Assembly: GCF_000308515.1 (NCBI RefSeq)
Contig: NZ_BAFV01000126.1
Coordinates: forward strand, 101,162-165,161
Direction of reading: 5' to 3'
Length of the DNA stretch: 64,000 nt
From: Nocardia carnea NBRC 14403
Lineage (GTDB): Bacteria > Actinomycetota > Actinomycetes > Mycobacteriales > Mycobacteriaceae
The notes beneath the pieces are model-generated. The model did not search any database. It was not told the DNA's origin and worked only from the letters and a program-made list of their open reading frames with translations. Both the position numbers and the translations under genes were made by a program. This document shows, in pieces, positions 16,117 to 23,254 of this stretch. Numbering within the stretch: position 1 is the first letter of the stretch; every line of letters starts with the position of its first letter.

Positions 16117-17280
16117 TTAGATTCGTTCGATGATGGTGGCTGTGGCCATGGCCCCGCCGTTACACATGGTGATCAGGGCTGTGGAGGCGTCGCGGCGTTC
16201 GAGTTCGTGCAGGGCGGTGGCGATCAGCCGTGATCCGGAGCTGCCGACCGGGTGTCCGAGGGCGATGGCGCCGCCGTTGACATTGACCCTGGCCATATCC
16301 GGGTCGTGGACCTGCGCCCAGGACAGCACGACCGAGGCGAATGCTTCGTTGATCTCGAAAAGGTCGAGGTCGCCGATCTTCATGCCGGCTTTTCGGAGCA
16401 CCTCGGTGGTGGCTTGAACGGGGCCGTCGAGGTGGAAATACGGTTCGGCGCCGACGAGGACCTGTGACACGATCCGCGCGCGTGGTGTGAGTCCGAGCGC
16501 GTGTGCGCGAGCGGAATCGGCCAGCAGTATCGCGGCGGCGCCATCGGAGATCTGCGATGCGGTTCCGGCCGTGTGGATTCCGCCCTCGATCACCGGTGTG
16601 AGTCGCGCCAGCGAGTCGCTGGTGGTGTCGCGCAGTCCTTGGTCACGGTCGACGACCTGGTTTTGCCCGGTAGCGTTGCCTTCGGTATCGAGGATCGGCG
16701 CTGCTATCGGGAGCACCTCCCGAGCGAATCGGCCCTCTTCCCACGCCTGTTTGGCCAGATGCTGTGAGCGCACGCCGAGGGCCTCGATGTCGCTGCGGGT
16801 GATTCCGCGGCGTTGGGCGATGCGTTCGGCTGCCTCGAATTGGTTGGGCATATCGAGGTTCCACGACGCCGGGCGGCGGGGGCCCGCGCTGGTTCCGACG
16901 TTGGCGCCCAGGGGTACCTGACTCATCGCCTCGACTCCGCAGGCGATACCGATATCGATCGCGTCGGTGGCGATCAGCCCCGCGATCAGGTGCGCAGCGT
17001 GCTGAGCCGAACCGCATTGAGCATCGATCGTGGTAGCGCCGGTCTGCCACGGCAGGCCCGCGGCCAGCCAGGCTGTGCGGGTGACGTTGTTGGATTGGGC
17101 GCCTGCCTGAGTGACGCAGCCCCCGATCACCTGCTCCACCGACGCGGCCTCGATCCCCGATCGGTGCACCAGCCCGGCCTGTACGGCACCGAGAATCTCC
17201 GCGGCATGCAAACCCGACAGCCAGCCGCCGCGTTTGCCGATCGGCGTCCGCACTGCTTCCACGATCACCGGATTGCCCAC
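16117..17280 (-). CDS. fadA5: FadA5-like steroid thiolase (387 aa)
   Basis: The sequence matches mycobacterial FadA5, the thiolase of cholesterol side-chain beta-oxidation, along its whole length. Matching segments are PVIVEAVRTPIGKRGGWLSG, EQVIGGCVTQAGAQSNN, the nucleophile region TIDAQCGSAQHAAHLIAGLI, the PNQFEAAERIAQRRGITR segment, NVNGGAIALGHPVGSSGS (histidine) and ALITMCNGGAMATATIIERI (second cysteine). Compared with FadA5 as recalled, the final loop has CNGG where CAGG is usual and HPVGSSG where HPVGCTG is usual; both keep the catalytic residues. It starts at GTG 17,280. A KstR-like palindrome lies 25 bases upstream. The gene is alone in its transcript. Confidence 0.8.
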   Translation of the reverse strand: MGNPVIVEAVRTPIGKRGGWLSGLHAAEILGAVQAGLVHRSGIEAASVEQVIGGCVTQAGAQSNNVTRTAWLAAGLPWQTGATTIDAQCGSAQHAAHLIAGLIATDAIDIGIACGVEAMSQVPLGANVGTSAGPRRPASWNLDMPNQFEAAERIAQRRGITRSDIEALGVRSQHLAKQAWEEGRFAREVLPIAAPILDTEGNATGQNQVVDRDQGLRDTTSDSLARLTPVIEGGIHTAGTASQISDGAAAILLADSARAHALGLTPRARIVSQVLVGAEPYFHLDGPVQATTEVLRKAGMKIGDLDLFEINEAFASVVLSWAQVHDPDMARVNVNGGAIALGHPVGSSGSRLIATALHELERRDASTALITMCNGGAMATATIIERI

Positions 17281-17304
17281 AGCACTCTCGCTCCCACTCG
17301 AAAA

Positions 17305-17318
17305 TAGAACACGTTCTT
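17305..17318 (-). promoter_or_regulatory. KstR-like operator upstream of the fadA5-like gene
   Basis: TAGAACACGTTCTT fits the KstR box TnnAACnnGTTnnA at every fixed position except the last. It lies 25-38 bases upstream of the GTG start, a position suited to repression. KstR is the TetR-type repressor of early cholesterol catabolism in Mycobacteriales, and fadA5 belongs to its regulon there. No kstR gene is in this window. Confidence 0.55.
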
Positions 17319-17479
17319 CTTAGCATCAGGCCTCGGGGAAGTCGATTCAACTGGCGTTCTGCACCCGGGAGGCAGCGCGAGTTGAAACGGTCCGGCATCG
17401 CATCCCAGCGCCGGAGCCCGCGGGAGGGTCTGCTGCTGATCGCCCCACCTTCGCTGGTTTCACCTTCCATTGACTCCAA

Positions 17480-17495
17480 TTGCTAAGATTAGAAA
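17480..17495 (+). promoter_or_regulatory. ArsR-type operator upstream of arsR-like gene 1
   Basis: TTGCTAA-GA-TTAGAAA lies about 30 bases before the ArsR start codon in an A/T-rich stretch. The same half-sites in perfect form (TTGCTAA-CT-TTAGCAA) precede the hydrolase at 19,448. Autoregulation is the usual arrangement for ArsR proteins. Confidence 0.5.
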
Positions 17496-17525
17496 TTAAT
17501 AACAACAGTGCGGATGGAGGTCGAG

Positions 17526-17885
17526 ATGGCAGACGCAAGCCAGCCGCTCTACCGGATGAAGGCGGACTTCTTCAAAACACTGGGCCACCCTGCGCGGATA
17601 CGGGTGCTGGAGTTGCTCAGCCAGCGCGAGTACGCGGTATCGGAGATGCTGCCGGAGGTCGGTATCGAGCCGGCCAATCTGTCTCAGCAATTGGCGATCT
17701 TGCGTCGCACCGGGCTGGTGACCGCCCGGCGTGAGGGATTATCGGTTTCGTATGCGTTGACCTCACCGCAGGTCGCGGACCTGCTTGCGGTCGCACGGGC
17801 GATCTTGACCGGCGTCGTCGCGGGACAGGCCGAGTTGCTGGAAGAGTTACCGGCGCCCGCCCTGGTCGGCGACACACCCGGCTGA
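17526..17885 (+). CDS. ArsR family transcriptional regulator 1 (119 aa)
   Basis: This is a winged-helix repressor with the core KADFFKTLGHPARIRVLELL, then EPANLSQQLAILRRTGLV as recognition helix and TARREGLSVSYALTSPQV as the wing. It lacks the ELCVCDL metal-site motif of classical ArsR/SmtB, having QREYAVSEMLPEVGI instead, so a metal effector is not expected at that site. GGAGG five bases upstream fixes ATG 17,526. It is closely similar to the second ArsR of the element (25,231-25,563) over about 95 residues. An operator-like palindrome precedes it. Confidence 0.85.
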   Translation: MADASQPLYRMKADFFKTLGHPARIRVLELLSQREYAVSEMLPEVGIEPANLSQQLAILRRTGLVTARREGLSVSYALTSPQVADLLAVARAILTGVVAGQAELLEELPAPALVGDTPG

Positions 17886-17978
17886 TCGACACCGCCTGCG
17901 GGACGGGCGGTGCACAGGCTCTACCCTGATTGCATAATTTCGAAACTTCCGTTCTACGCAGATAGGATCGGTACGGCA

Positions 17979-18896
17979 GTGATCGACGATTTCGCTTCCG
18001 CGGTTCACGCGATGCGGGCCGAGTGCCCGAATCCGAGGGCCATGAGCGTCGGGGTGATGGCGGTCGCGGAACCCGATCGCGGCCGCGACGTTGCCGACCG
18101 CTTGGCGAGCTGGGCGGCGATGGATGACTACACCGAGTTGTTGAGCGCATATACCGTGCTGCGGGCAAGGCCGTTGCCGATGACCTGTGGCGATCCGAGG
18201 GTGGTCGCCGAACGAGTCTGTGAGCTGGCGCCGGCGGTGGCCGTGGTGTTGCTGGTCGGTGTGAGCCCGGTGGATTCGGTCGCGGTGCAGAAGCTGGTGG
18301 CCGGGCAGGACTGCGGACCGGTCGTCGTACCCGAGAGTGATCTCCTGACTGCCGCGTTGGCGGCGGCTGCGGTGACGATGCTTCGCCGGCGGGCGGTCGC
18401 GCCGCGGCACGGCCGGGTGGCGGTGACCGGCGCGGACCGCCTGCCACGGCTCGAGCAGGTGCTCTACCGTGCCGGTGCGGGCAGTGTCGCGACCTTCTAT
18501 CAACCGGACGCGTCGGCACTGCCGATCGGGCGTCTGCTGACCTATCACGACATCCTGATCGACTTGACCGGGACGGTGTCGCCGCAGGCGGCGCCGGGGC
18601 GCGTGCTTCCGATGCCACGGGCTGTCTCCGATTACGCCGCCGTGGCCCTTCCCGGAGTATTGAGCGCTGTGTGCGGGCACGACCGAGCGGTGCCGACTGT
18701 CGATGTGCTCGCCGCGGCGGCCCGGGCTATCGCACTGATCACCACGACCGATCGCCTGCTACCTGCCCTCGGCGATCACCCGCTGGTATCGACGGTGGCC
18801 CGTCATGTCGGCAGAGTTCTCGCCGACCGGCCGATACCTGTCCCGCCGTATCCCGACACCACCGATACGGCCCGCACCGGAGAGCGACCCTCATGA
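17979..18896 (+). CDS. Hypothetical protein, possibly a remote malic-enzyme-like relative (305 aa)
   Basis: The protein is Ala/Val-rich and soluble. A strand-turn with HGRVAVTGADRLPRLEQVL lies near residue 145. The C-terminal segment VALPGVLSAVCGHDRAVPTVD followed by AAARAIALITT resembles the end of NAD-malic enzymes (PGIFRGALD then AAAEAIA). No catalytic Tyr/Lys or metal ligands of malic enzyme are apparent, so any relation is distant or the protein is non-catalytic. GTG 17,979 is chosen because the stretch before it is A/T-rich and promoter-like (TTGCATAATTTC); an in-frame GTG at 17,910 is the alternative. It follows arsR-like gene 1 by about 90 bases and may be co-regulated. Confidence 0.45.
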   Translation: MIDDFASAVHAMRAECPNPRAMSVGVMAVAEPDRGRDVADRLASWAAMDDYTELLSAYTVLRARPLPMTCGDPRVVAERVCELAPAVAVVLLVGVSPVDSVAVQKLVAGQDCGPVVVPESDLLTAALAAAAVTMLRRRAVAPRHGRVAVTGADRLPRLEQVLYRAGAGSVATFYQPDASALPIGRLLTYHDILIDLTGTVSPQAAPGRVLPMPRAVSDYAAVALPGVLSAVCGHDRAVPTVDVLAAAARAIALITTTDRLLPALGDHPLVSTVARHVGRVLADRPIPVPPYPDTTDTARTGERPS

Positions 18897-18966
18897 CACA
18901 GCGTCTGCCGCAGCCGGCGGCATGCCGCTCACCCGCACGAACCCGCAGTGATACCAACGCCGACCA

Positions 18967-18983
18967 CCCACGATCTTCGTGGG
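18967..18983 (+). terminator. Hairpin CCCACGA-TCT-TCGTGGG
   Basis: This perfect 7-bp stem with a three-base loop lies 70 bases after the stop of the gene at 17,979-18,896 and before the small gene at 19,017. It fits a terminator. Confidence 0.45.
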
Positions 18984-19016
18984 CTTCCCGCCCCTTCACA
19001 CAGAAAGTCCAAACCG

Positions 19017-19244
19017 ATGAGCATCATCGAACTCGAGCGCAACATCCATGACCTCGAACTCGACGAGTTGGGTCACAGCACAGTGGCCGCGCACGCCGCC
19101 CTGCAGGTCATCGATCCGCATACGCTGGCGATCGTCGTGTACTGCGGTCACAACGCACAGCTCATCGAACAAGCCATCCGCGGCCAGCATTACCAGACCA
19201 AAGAGATCACCAGCGCGCACGAGATCATCACGATCACCATCTGA
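19017..19244 (+). CDS. Small hypothetical protein (75 aa)
   Basis: The frame from ATG 19,017 (MSIIELERNIHDLELDELGH...) encodes 75 residues with AALQVIDPHTLAIVVYCGHN and a C-terminal EIITITI strand. Its composition is more protein-like than neighbouring frames, and a purine-rich CAGAAAG lies about ten bases upstream. No family is recognised. It lies between a hairpin and the ArsR-type operator region. Confidence 0.5.
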   Translation: MSIIELERNIHDLELDELGHSTVAAHAALQVIDPHTLAIVVYCGHNAQLIEQAIRGQHYQTKEITSAHEIITITI

Positions 19245-19403
19245 GTCACCGCCGACATCGGGATCATCCAGGTGACCGACTCCTCGCTGCTCGGTGATGG
19301 CTGACGCGCAGGGCAGCCTGTGGATTCACGGTGCTGTCACTGCGAGGTGCTCACCGGCCCGGCAGAAGCCCGGGTGCCGGTGGAGGACGCCGCCCTCACC
19401 GCA

Positions 19404-19429
19404 GCTAAAGTAGTTGCTAACTTTAGCAA
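19404..19429 (+). promoter_or_regulatory. Perfect ArsR-type operator upstream of the hydrolase
   Basis: Two nested palindromes are present: TTGCTAA-CT-TTAGCAA (19,414-19,429) and GCTAAAGT with ACTTTAGC (19,404-19,411 and 19,420-19,427). The first matches the site before arsR-like gene 1 in half-site sequence and spacing. It lies 19-44 bases before the ATG of the hydrolase, a position suited to repression. Confidence 0.6.
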
Positions 19430-19447
19430 TCAGACACCTGGAGAAGA

Positions 19448-20251
19448 ATGCCTGTCACCGCACTCAACGGCGTCCAGATCAGTTACGAGGTCACCGGCTC
19501 GGGTCCGCTGGTCCTGTTGATCATGGGCAACGGCAGCCCCGGTCGGGTCTGGCGTACCCATCAGGCGCCCGCGCTGGTGAAAGCGGGGTTCCGTGTCGCC
19601 ACGGTCGACAACCGAGGTATCGCGCCGTCGTCGGAATCGGCGTCCGGGATCACGATGCCCGATCTCGTCGGCGACACCGCCGCACTGATCGAGCACCTGG
19701 GTGCGCCTGCGCATGTGGTCGGCACGTCGATGGGGTCACGCGTGGTGGCCGAACTCTGCCTGGCCCGACCCGAATTGCTGGGCAAGGCCGTCATGTTCGC
19801 CGCCACGGCCCGGCCGGACCCGGTGGCGGCCACCCTCAACCGCGGCGAGCAGGCCCTCTACGACAAGGGTATCGAGCTTCCCCCGGAATATGGCGCCGCG
19901 ATCAAAGCCATGCTCAACCTCTCCCCGCACACCCTGGACGACCCGGGGAAAGCACAGGAGTGGCTCGACATCTTCGAATTCACCTCGGGCAAGGGCACTG
20001 CCGGCATCCGCGCCCAGCTCGGCATGGACCGCAGCCAGGACCGCCGCGCCGCCTACGCCGCGATCCGAGTGCCGAGCCTGGTCGTCGGATTCGCCGATGA
20101 CCGGATGGTGGCTCCGCGGTTGTGCCGCGAAGTCGCCGAGGCGATCCCCGCCGCGCGGTATCACGAAATCGAGCGCTGCGGGCACTACGGATATCTCGAG
20201 CGCCCCGAGGAAGTGAACCGCGTCCTGATCGACTTCCTCACCGCCGCCTGA
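19448..20251 (+). CDS. Alpha/beta-hydrolase (267 aa)
   Basis: This is a complete serine hydrolase fold. The nucleophile elbow is VVGTSMGSRVVAEL (Ser near residue 96), the acid is in VVGFADDRMVAPRL, and the histidine is in ERCGHYGYLERPEEV. The opening VTALNGVQISYEVTGSGPLV and the oxyanion segment LIMGNGSPGRVW are typical of esterase or epoxide-hydrolase-like enzymes. The substrate is unknown. GGAGAAG lies just before ATG 19,448. The strong ArsR-type operator upstream suggests control by one of the element's ArsR proteins. The PhnA gene follows 25 bases later and is probably co-transcribed. Confidence 0.8.
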   Translation: MPVTALNGVQISYEVTGSGPLVLLIMGNGSPGRVWRTHQAPALVKAGFRVATVDNRGIAPSSESASGITMPDLVGDTAALIEHLGAPAHVVGTSMGSRVVAELCLARPELLGKAVMFAATARPDPVAATLNRGEQALYDKGIELPPEYGAAIKAMLNLSPHTLDDPGKAQEWLDIFEFTSGKGTAGIRAQLGMDRSQDRRAAYAAIRVPSLVVGFADDRMVAPRLCREVAEAIPAARYHEIERCGHYGYLERPEEVNRVLIDFLTAA

Positions 20252-20276
20252 CCTTCCGCCGAAACGAGATCCTCCC

Positions 20277-20621
20277 ATGAGCCACACACTGCCGCCGTGC
20301 CCCGCGTGCGCTTCGGTGTACACCTACGAGCTCGGGGCACTGCTGGTGTGCCCGGAGTGCGCCCACGAATGGGAACCAGCTGAGGCCACCGGCGACGATA
20401 CCGAGGAGGTCCGCGATGCCGTCGGTAACCTGCTCACCGATGGTGACACCGTCACCGTGATCAAATCCCTCAAGGTCAAAGGCAGCTCCACCGGGATCAA
20501 GGCCGGCACCAAGGTCCGCAACATTCGCCTGGTCGCCGGGGTGGGCGATCACGACATCGATTGCAAGGTCGACGGCATCGGGCCGATGCAGCTGAAATCC
20601 AGCGTGGTGAAGAAGCTCTGA
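20277..20621 (+). CDS. phnA: PhnA/YjdM zinc-ribbon domain protein (114 aa)
   Basis: The N-terminal ribbon has CPACASVYTYELGALLVCPEC (two CxxC pairs). The C-terminal domain is the PhnA SH3-like barrel with DGDTVTVIKSLKVKGSS, IKAGTKVRNIRLVAG and DIDCKVDGIGPMQLKSSVVKK. The length matches the family. Despite the name, PhnA/YjdM is not required for phosphonate use, and its role is unclear. It follows the hydrolase by 25 bases and is followed by a strong terminator, so the two form a short operon. Confidence 0.9.
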   Translation: MSHTLPPCPACASVYTYELGALLVCPECAHEWEPAEATGDDTEEVRDAVGNLLTDGDTVTVIKSLKVKGSSTGIKAGTKVRNIRLVAGVGDHDIDCKVDGIGPMQLKSSVVKKL

Positions 20622-20625
20622 TCCA

Positions 20626-20684
20626 CGACCGGCACCGAACACACGGCCGGGTCGCCTACGCGGCCGCGTGTTCGGTGCCGGTCG
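20626..20684 (+). terminator. Terminator after phnA, 17-bp perfect stem
   Basis: CGACCGGCACCGAACAC at 20,626-20,642 pairs perfectly with 20,668-20,684, beginning five bases after the phnA stop. The loop is 25 bases. Confidence 0.75.
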
Positions 20685-20793
20685 GCGAAGCTATGCGGTG
20701 TGGAGTCCGGTGGCCTGTGGTCACATCCACTGCAAGTGGCACGCACCGCCAGGCCATCGAGAACAGTTGATCACCAGCACTTTCTGACTGGAC

Positions 20794-21156
20794 CTACCCG
20801 AGCAGGCTGGGCTGATCGATCATCCACAGCCACGTGCCATCGGCCTGACGCCGAGCGACTTCGACGGTGACGCCGCCATCGCCCAATCGGACCGAAGTCA
20901 GTGCCACATCTCCATTGCGGACCGTCGGCAACTGCCTCCCGGGCGTGAACGCCGGCGCGCCGGCGACGAAATGCTCATAGGCCTCGCGGATCTCACTGCT
21001 GCCGGCCGCAACACCGCCGCCGGGTATGGCCAAGACCGCATCAGGCTCATACAACGCCACCAGACCCTCGACGTCACCCGCGTTCAGACGCTCCACCACG
21101 AGCCGACTGAGGTCCTCCGGTTGCCACGCCTGCTCACGCGCCTGACCGCCGTTCAT
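20794..21156 (-). CDS. SnoaL/NTF2-like protein (YybH type, 120 aa)
   Basis: The cone-shaped alpha+beta fold is suggested by DLSRLVVERLNAGDVEGLVA and LYEPDAVLAIPGGGVAAGS, then EIREAYEHFV and the C-terminal strands VTVEVARRQADGTWLWMID. Proteins of this type in actinobacteria are usually small, soluble and of unknown substrate. It starts at ATG 21,156. It lies 74 bases after the DUF5313 gene on the same strand and may be the last gene of the pckG-sulP transcript. Confidence 0.75.
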   Translation of the reverse strand: MNGGQAREQAWQPEDLSRLVVERLNAGDVEGLVALYEPDAVLAIPGGGVAAGSSEIREAYEHFVAGAPAFTPGRQLPTVRNGDVALTSVRLGDGGVTVEVARRQADGTWLWMIDQPSLLG

Positions 21157-21230
21157 CGTTCACCCTCCTCATGGGCCGGACCCCGCGGCCAGACCTGGCA
21201 GGGACTATGTCAGAAGGCGCCGACATCGTT

Positions 21231-21611
21231 TCAGCGCCCGTGACGTCGTTCGTAGGCGTCGCGTTCGGCGGCGTGTTTCTGGCGTTCTCGCGCATCGGCC
21301 AGTGCCGGGTCGAGTCCGTGCTTGGCGAGGCGGTGGCGGCGGTAGACGTACATGAGCGCGACCGTGAAATAGATCAGGGGCAGGTACAGCAGCGCCATCA
21401 TCGCCAGCCCCATCCACAGCGGTCCGGGAATGAGCAGGAACACGCACAGCGGTGCGATGATCGGCAGCAAGATCCGCAGATGGTAGCGGCGGGCCGCGCC
21501 CGGACCGGTGAGATCGTCGATCACCCACTGGTGCATCGACGGCGGCAGGGTCGCACCGGCGATGTAGCGCACGCGCTGGGTGAAGGTCGGCGTGGCCCGG
21601 GCACCGCTCAT
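21231..21611 (-). CDS. DUF5313-like membrane protein (126 aa)
   Basis: The N-terminal RVRYIAGATLPPSMHQWVID followed by DLTGPGAARR matches the DUF5313 family of small mycobacterial-type membrane proteins. Two transmembrane helices follow (IIAPLCVFLLIPG and GLAMMALLYLPLIYFTVAL), and the tail is charged (RERQKHAAERDAYERRHGR). ATG 21,611 overlaps the sulP stop by four bases, so it is translationally coupled to the transporter, which suggests it works with SulP in the membrane. The function is not known. Confidence 0.7.
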   Translation of the reverse strand: MSGARATPTFTQRVRYIAGATLPPSMHQWVIDDLTGPGAARRYHLRILLPIIAPLCVFLLIPGPLWMGLAMMALLYLPLIYFTVALMYVYRRHRLAKHGLDPALADARERQKHAAERDAYERRHGR

Positions 21612-23254
21612 CGAATTCCTCCGACCGGCTCGGGAAGGTCACCGCGAGCGTGCGAGATCGCGGCGACCGTGTTCTCGAAGATCGCCTCCTGGCCCGCAGC
21701 GGGCAGCGCACCGATCGCGGTGAGGCGGCGGAGGTGATCGGCGCGCAACCCGGACATGAGCACGGTGATGTGGTGGTGTTCGAGCTTGCGTATCGCGTCT
21801 TTGAGCACGAGCGCGCCGGTGGTGTCGAGGGCGGTGATGCGCGACATCCGCAGGATGATGACCTTCACGTCGGAGACGTCGGCCAGTTCGAGCAGGAACC
21901 GGTGCGCAGCAGCGAAGAACAGCGGTCCCTCGATCCGGTAGGCGACGATATGGTCGCGCAGCAGGTCGTGTTCTTCGATGAGGTGGTCACCCTCGTCGAG
22001 GGGAACCTGGTCCAGGCGGGCTTCGCGGGCCACCGAGCGCAGGGCGAGCAGGACCGCGATCCCGACGCCGATGGCGACGGCGGTGACGAGGTCGAAGGCG
22101 ACGGTGGCGGCGAAGGTGATCACCATGATTGCGGTGTCACCGCGGGAGGCGCGGGCGATCGCGGCCAGGGAGGCGGTTTCGACCATCCGCACGGTGGTGG
22201 CCAGCAGGACACCGGCCAGGGCCGCCAGCGGTATCTGGGCGACCAGGGGTGCGGCGAGGTAGAGCAGGGCGGCCAGCACGCCCGCGTGGGTGAGGGCCGC
22301 GAGGCGGGTGCGGGCGCCGGAGCGGACGCTGACCGCGGTGCGGGCGATCGCGCCGGTGGCGGGGACGCCACCGAACAGCGGTGCGGCGATATTGGCCAGG
22401 CCTTGCCCGAACAGTTCACGGTCGGGGTTGTGGCGGGTGCCCACCGACATCGAATCCGCGGCGGTGGCCGACAGCAGCGATTCCAACGCGGCGAGCGCGG
22501 CCACGGCCAGCGCGGGCGCGATCAGCGAGCCGAGCTGGCCGGGGTCGAGGAAACCGAGAGAAGGGGCGGGCAGCCCCGCGGGCAGTGCCCCGATTCGGGT
22601 GAGGTCGAGCTCGGCGAGTCCGGCCACCGCGGTGGCGACCGCGACCGCCACGAGCGCGAACGGCAGCTTGGGCAGGTAGCGGCCCCCGATCAGCACCGCG
22701 GCGGCGACCAGCAGCGCGGTGACCGGCGGGGCGGGGTCGGGGTGGTCGAGGTAGCGGGAGACGGCGTCGGAAGCCAGCTGCCACATCTTCTCGCCCTCGG
22801 CCTCGCCGACGCCGAGGGCGGACGGGAACTGCTGCAACGCAATCACCACGGCGATACCCGCGGTGAATCCCTCGATCACCGGCGCCGGCATGAAGCGGAC
22901 CGCGCGCCCGACACCGGCCGCAGCGAGCACGACCAGCACCACACCGGCCATCAACCCGACGGCGAGCACGCCCGGGCCGCCGTGTTCGGCCACGATCGGC
23001 AGCAGCACCACGGTCATCGCGCCGGTAGGGCCCGAAACCTGGAAGCGGGAGCCACCGAACACCGCGGCCACGACACCGGCGATGATCGCGGTGGCCAGGC
23101 CCGCCGCGGCGCCGAGACCGGAACTGATCCCGAAACCGAGTGCCAACGGCAACGCCACCAGCGCAACGATGACACCGGCGAGCAGATCGGGCCCTGGGCG
23201 GCGCAGCGCCGGCGTCCAGTCCGCCCGGGTGGGCAGCAGCGCGCGCAGGGTCAC
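21608..23254 (-). CDS. SulP family anion transporter with STAS domain (548 aa)
   Basis: This is an integral membrane transporter of the SulP/SLC26 family, which moves sulfate, bicarbonate or other anions. The N-terminal part (about residues 15-410) is a series of hydrophobic Ala/Val/Leu helices with GPTGAMTVVLLPIV and the typical GLANIAAPLFGGVPATGAIARTA segment in two pieces. The C-terminal cytosolic STAS domain (about residues 430-540) has EGPLFFAAAHRF, VKVIILRMSRITALDTTGA and HITVLMSGL. GTG 23,254 overlaps the pckG stop by four bases. Coupling to PEP carboxykinase, which releases CO2, makes bicarbonate a plausible substrate; that is inference. Confidence 0.85.
   Translation of the reverse strand: MTLRALLPTRADWTPALRRPGPDLLAGVIVALVALPLALGFGISSGLGAAAGLATAIIAGVVAAVFGGSRFQVSGPTGAMTVVLLPIVAEHGGPGVLAVGLMAGVVLVVLAAAGVGRAVRFMPAPVIEGFTAGIAVVIALQQFPSALGVGEAEGEKMWQLASDAVSRYLDHPDPAPPVTALLVAAAVLIGGRYLPKLPFALVAVAVATAVAGLAELDLTRIGALPAGLPAPSLGFLDPGQLGSLIAPALAVAALAALESLLSATAADSMSVGTRHNPDRELFGQGLANIAAPLFGGVPATGAIARTAVSVRSGARTRLAALTHAGVLAALLYLAAPLVAQIPLAALAGVLLATTVRMVETASLAAIARASRGDTAIMVITFAATVAFDLVTAVAIGVGIAVLLALRSVAREARLDQVPLDEGDHLIEEHDLLRDHIVAYRIEGPLFFAAAHRFLLELADVSDVKVIILRMSRITALDTTGALVLKDAIRKLEHHHITVLMSGLRADHLRRLTAIGALPAAGQEAIFENTVAAISHARGDLPEPVGGIR

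Noticed and set aside
18893..19051. 52-codon frame overlapping the stop at 18,896 by ATGA
   Set aside because: The composition is Arg/Ser/Pro-rich, it spans the hairpin at 18,967 and has no ribosome binding site; the gene at 19,017 is better supported.
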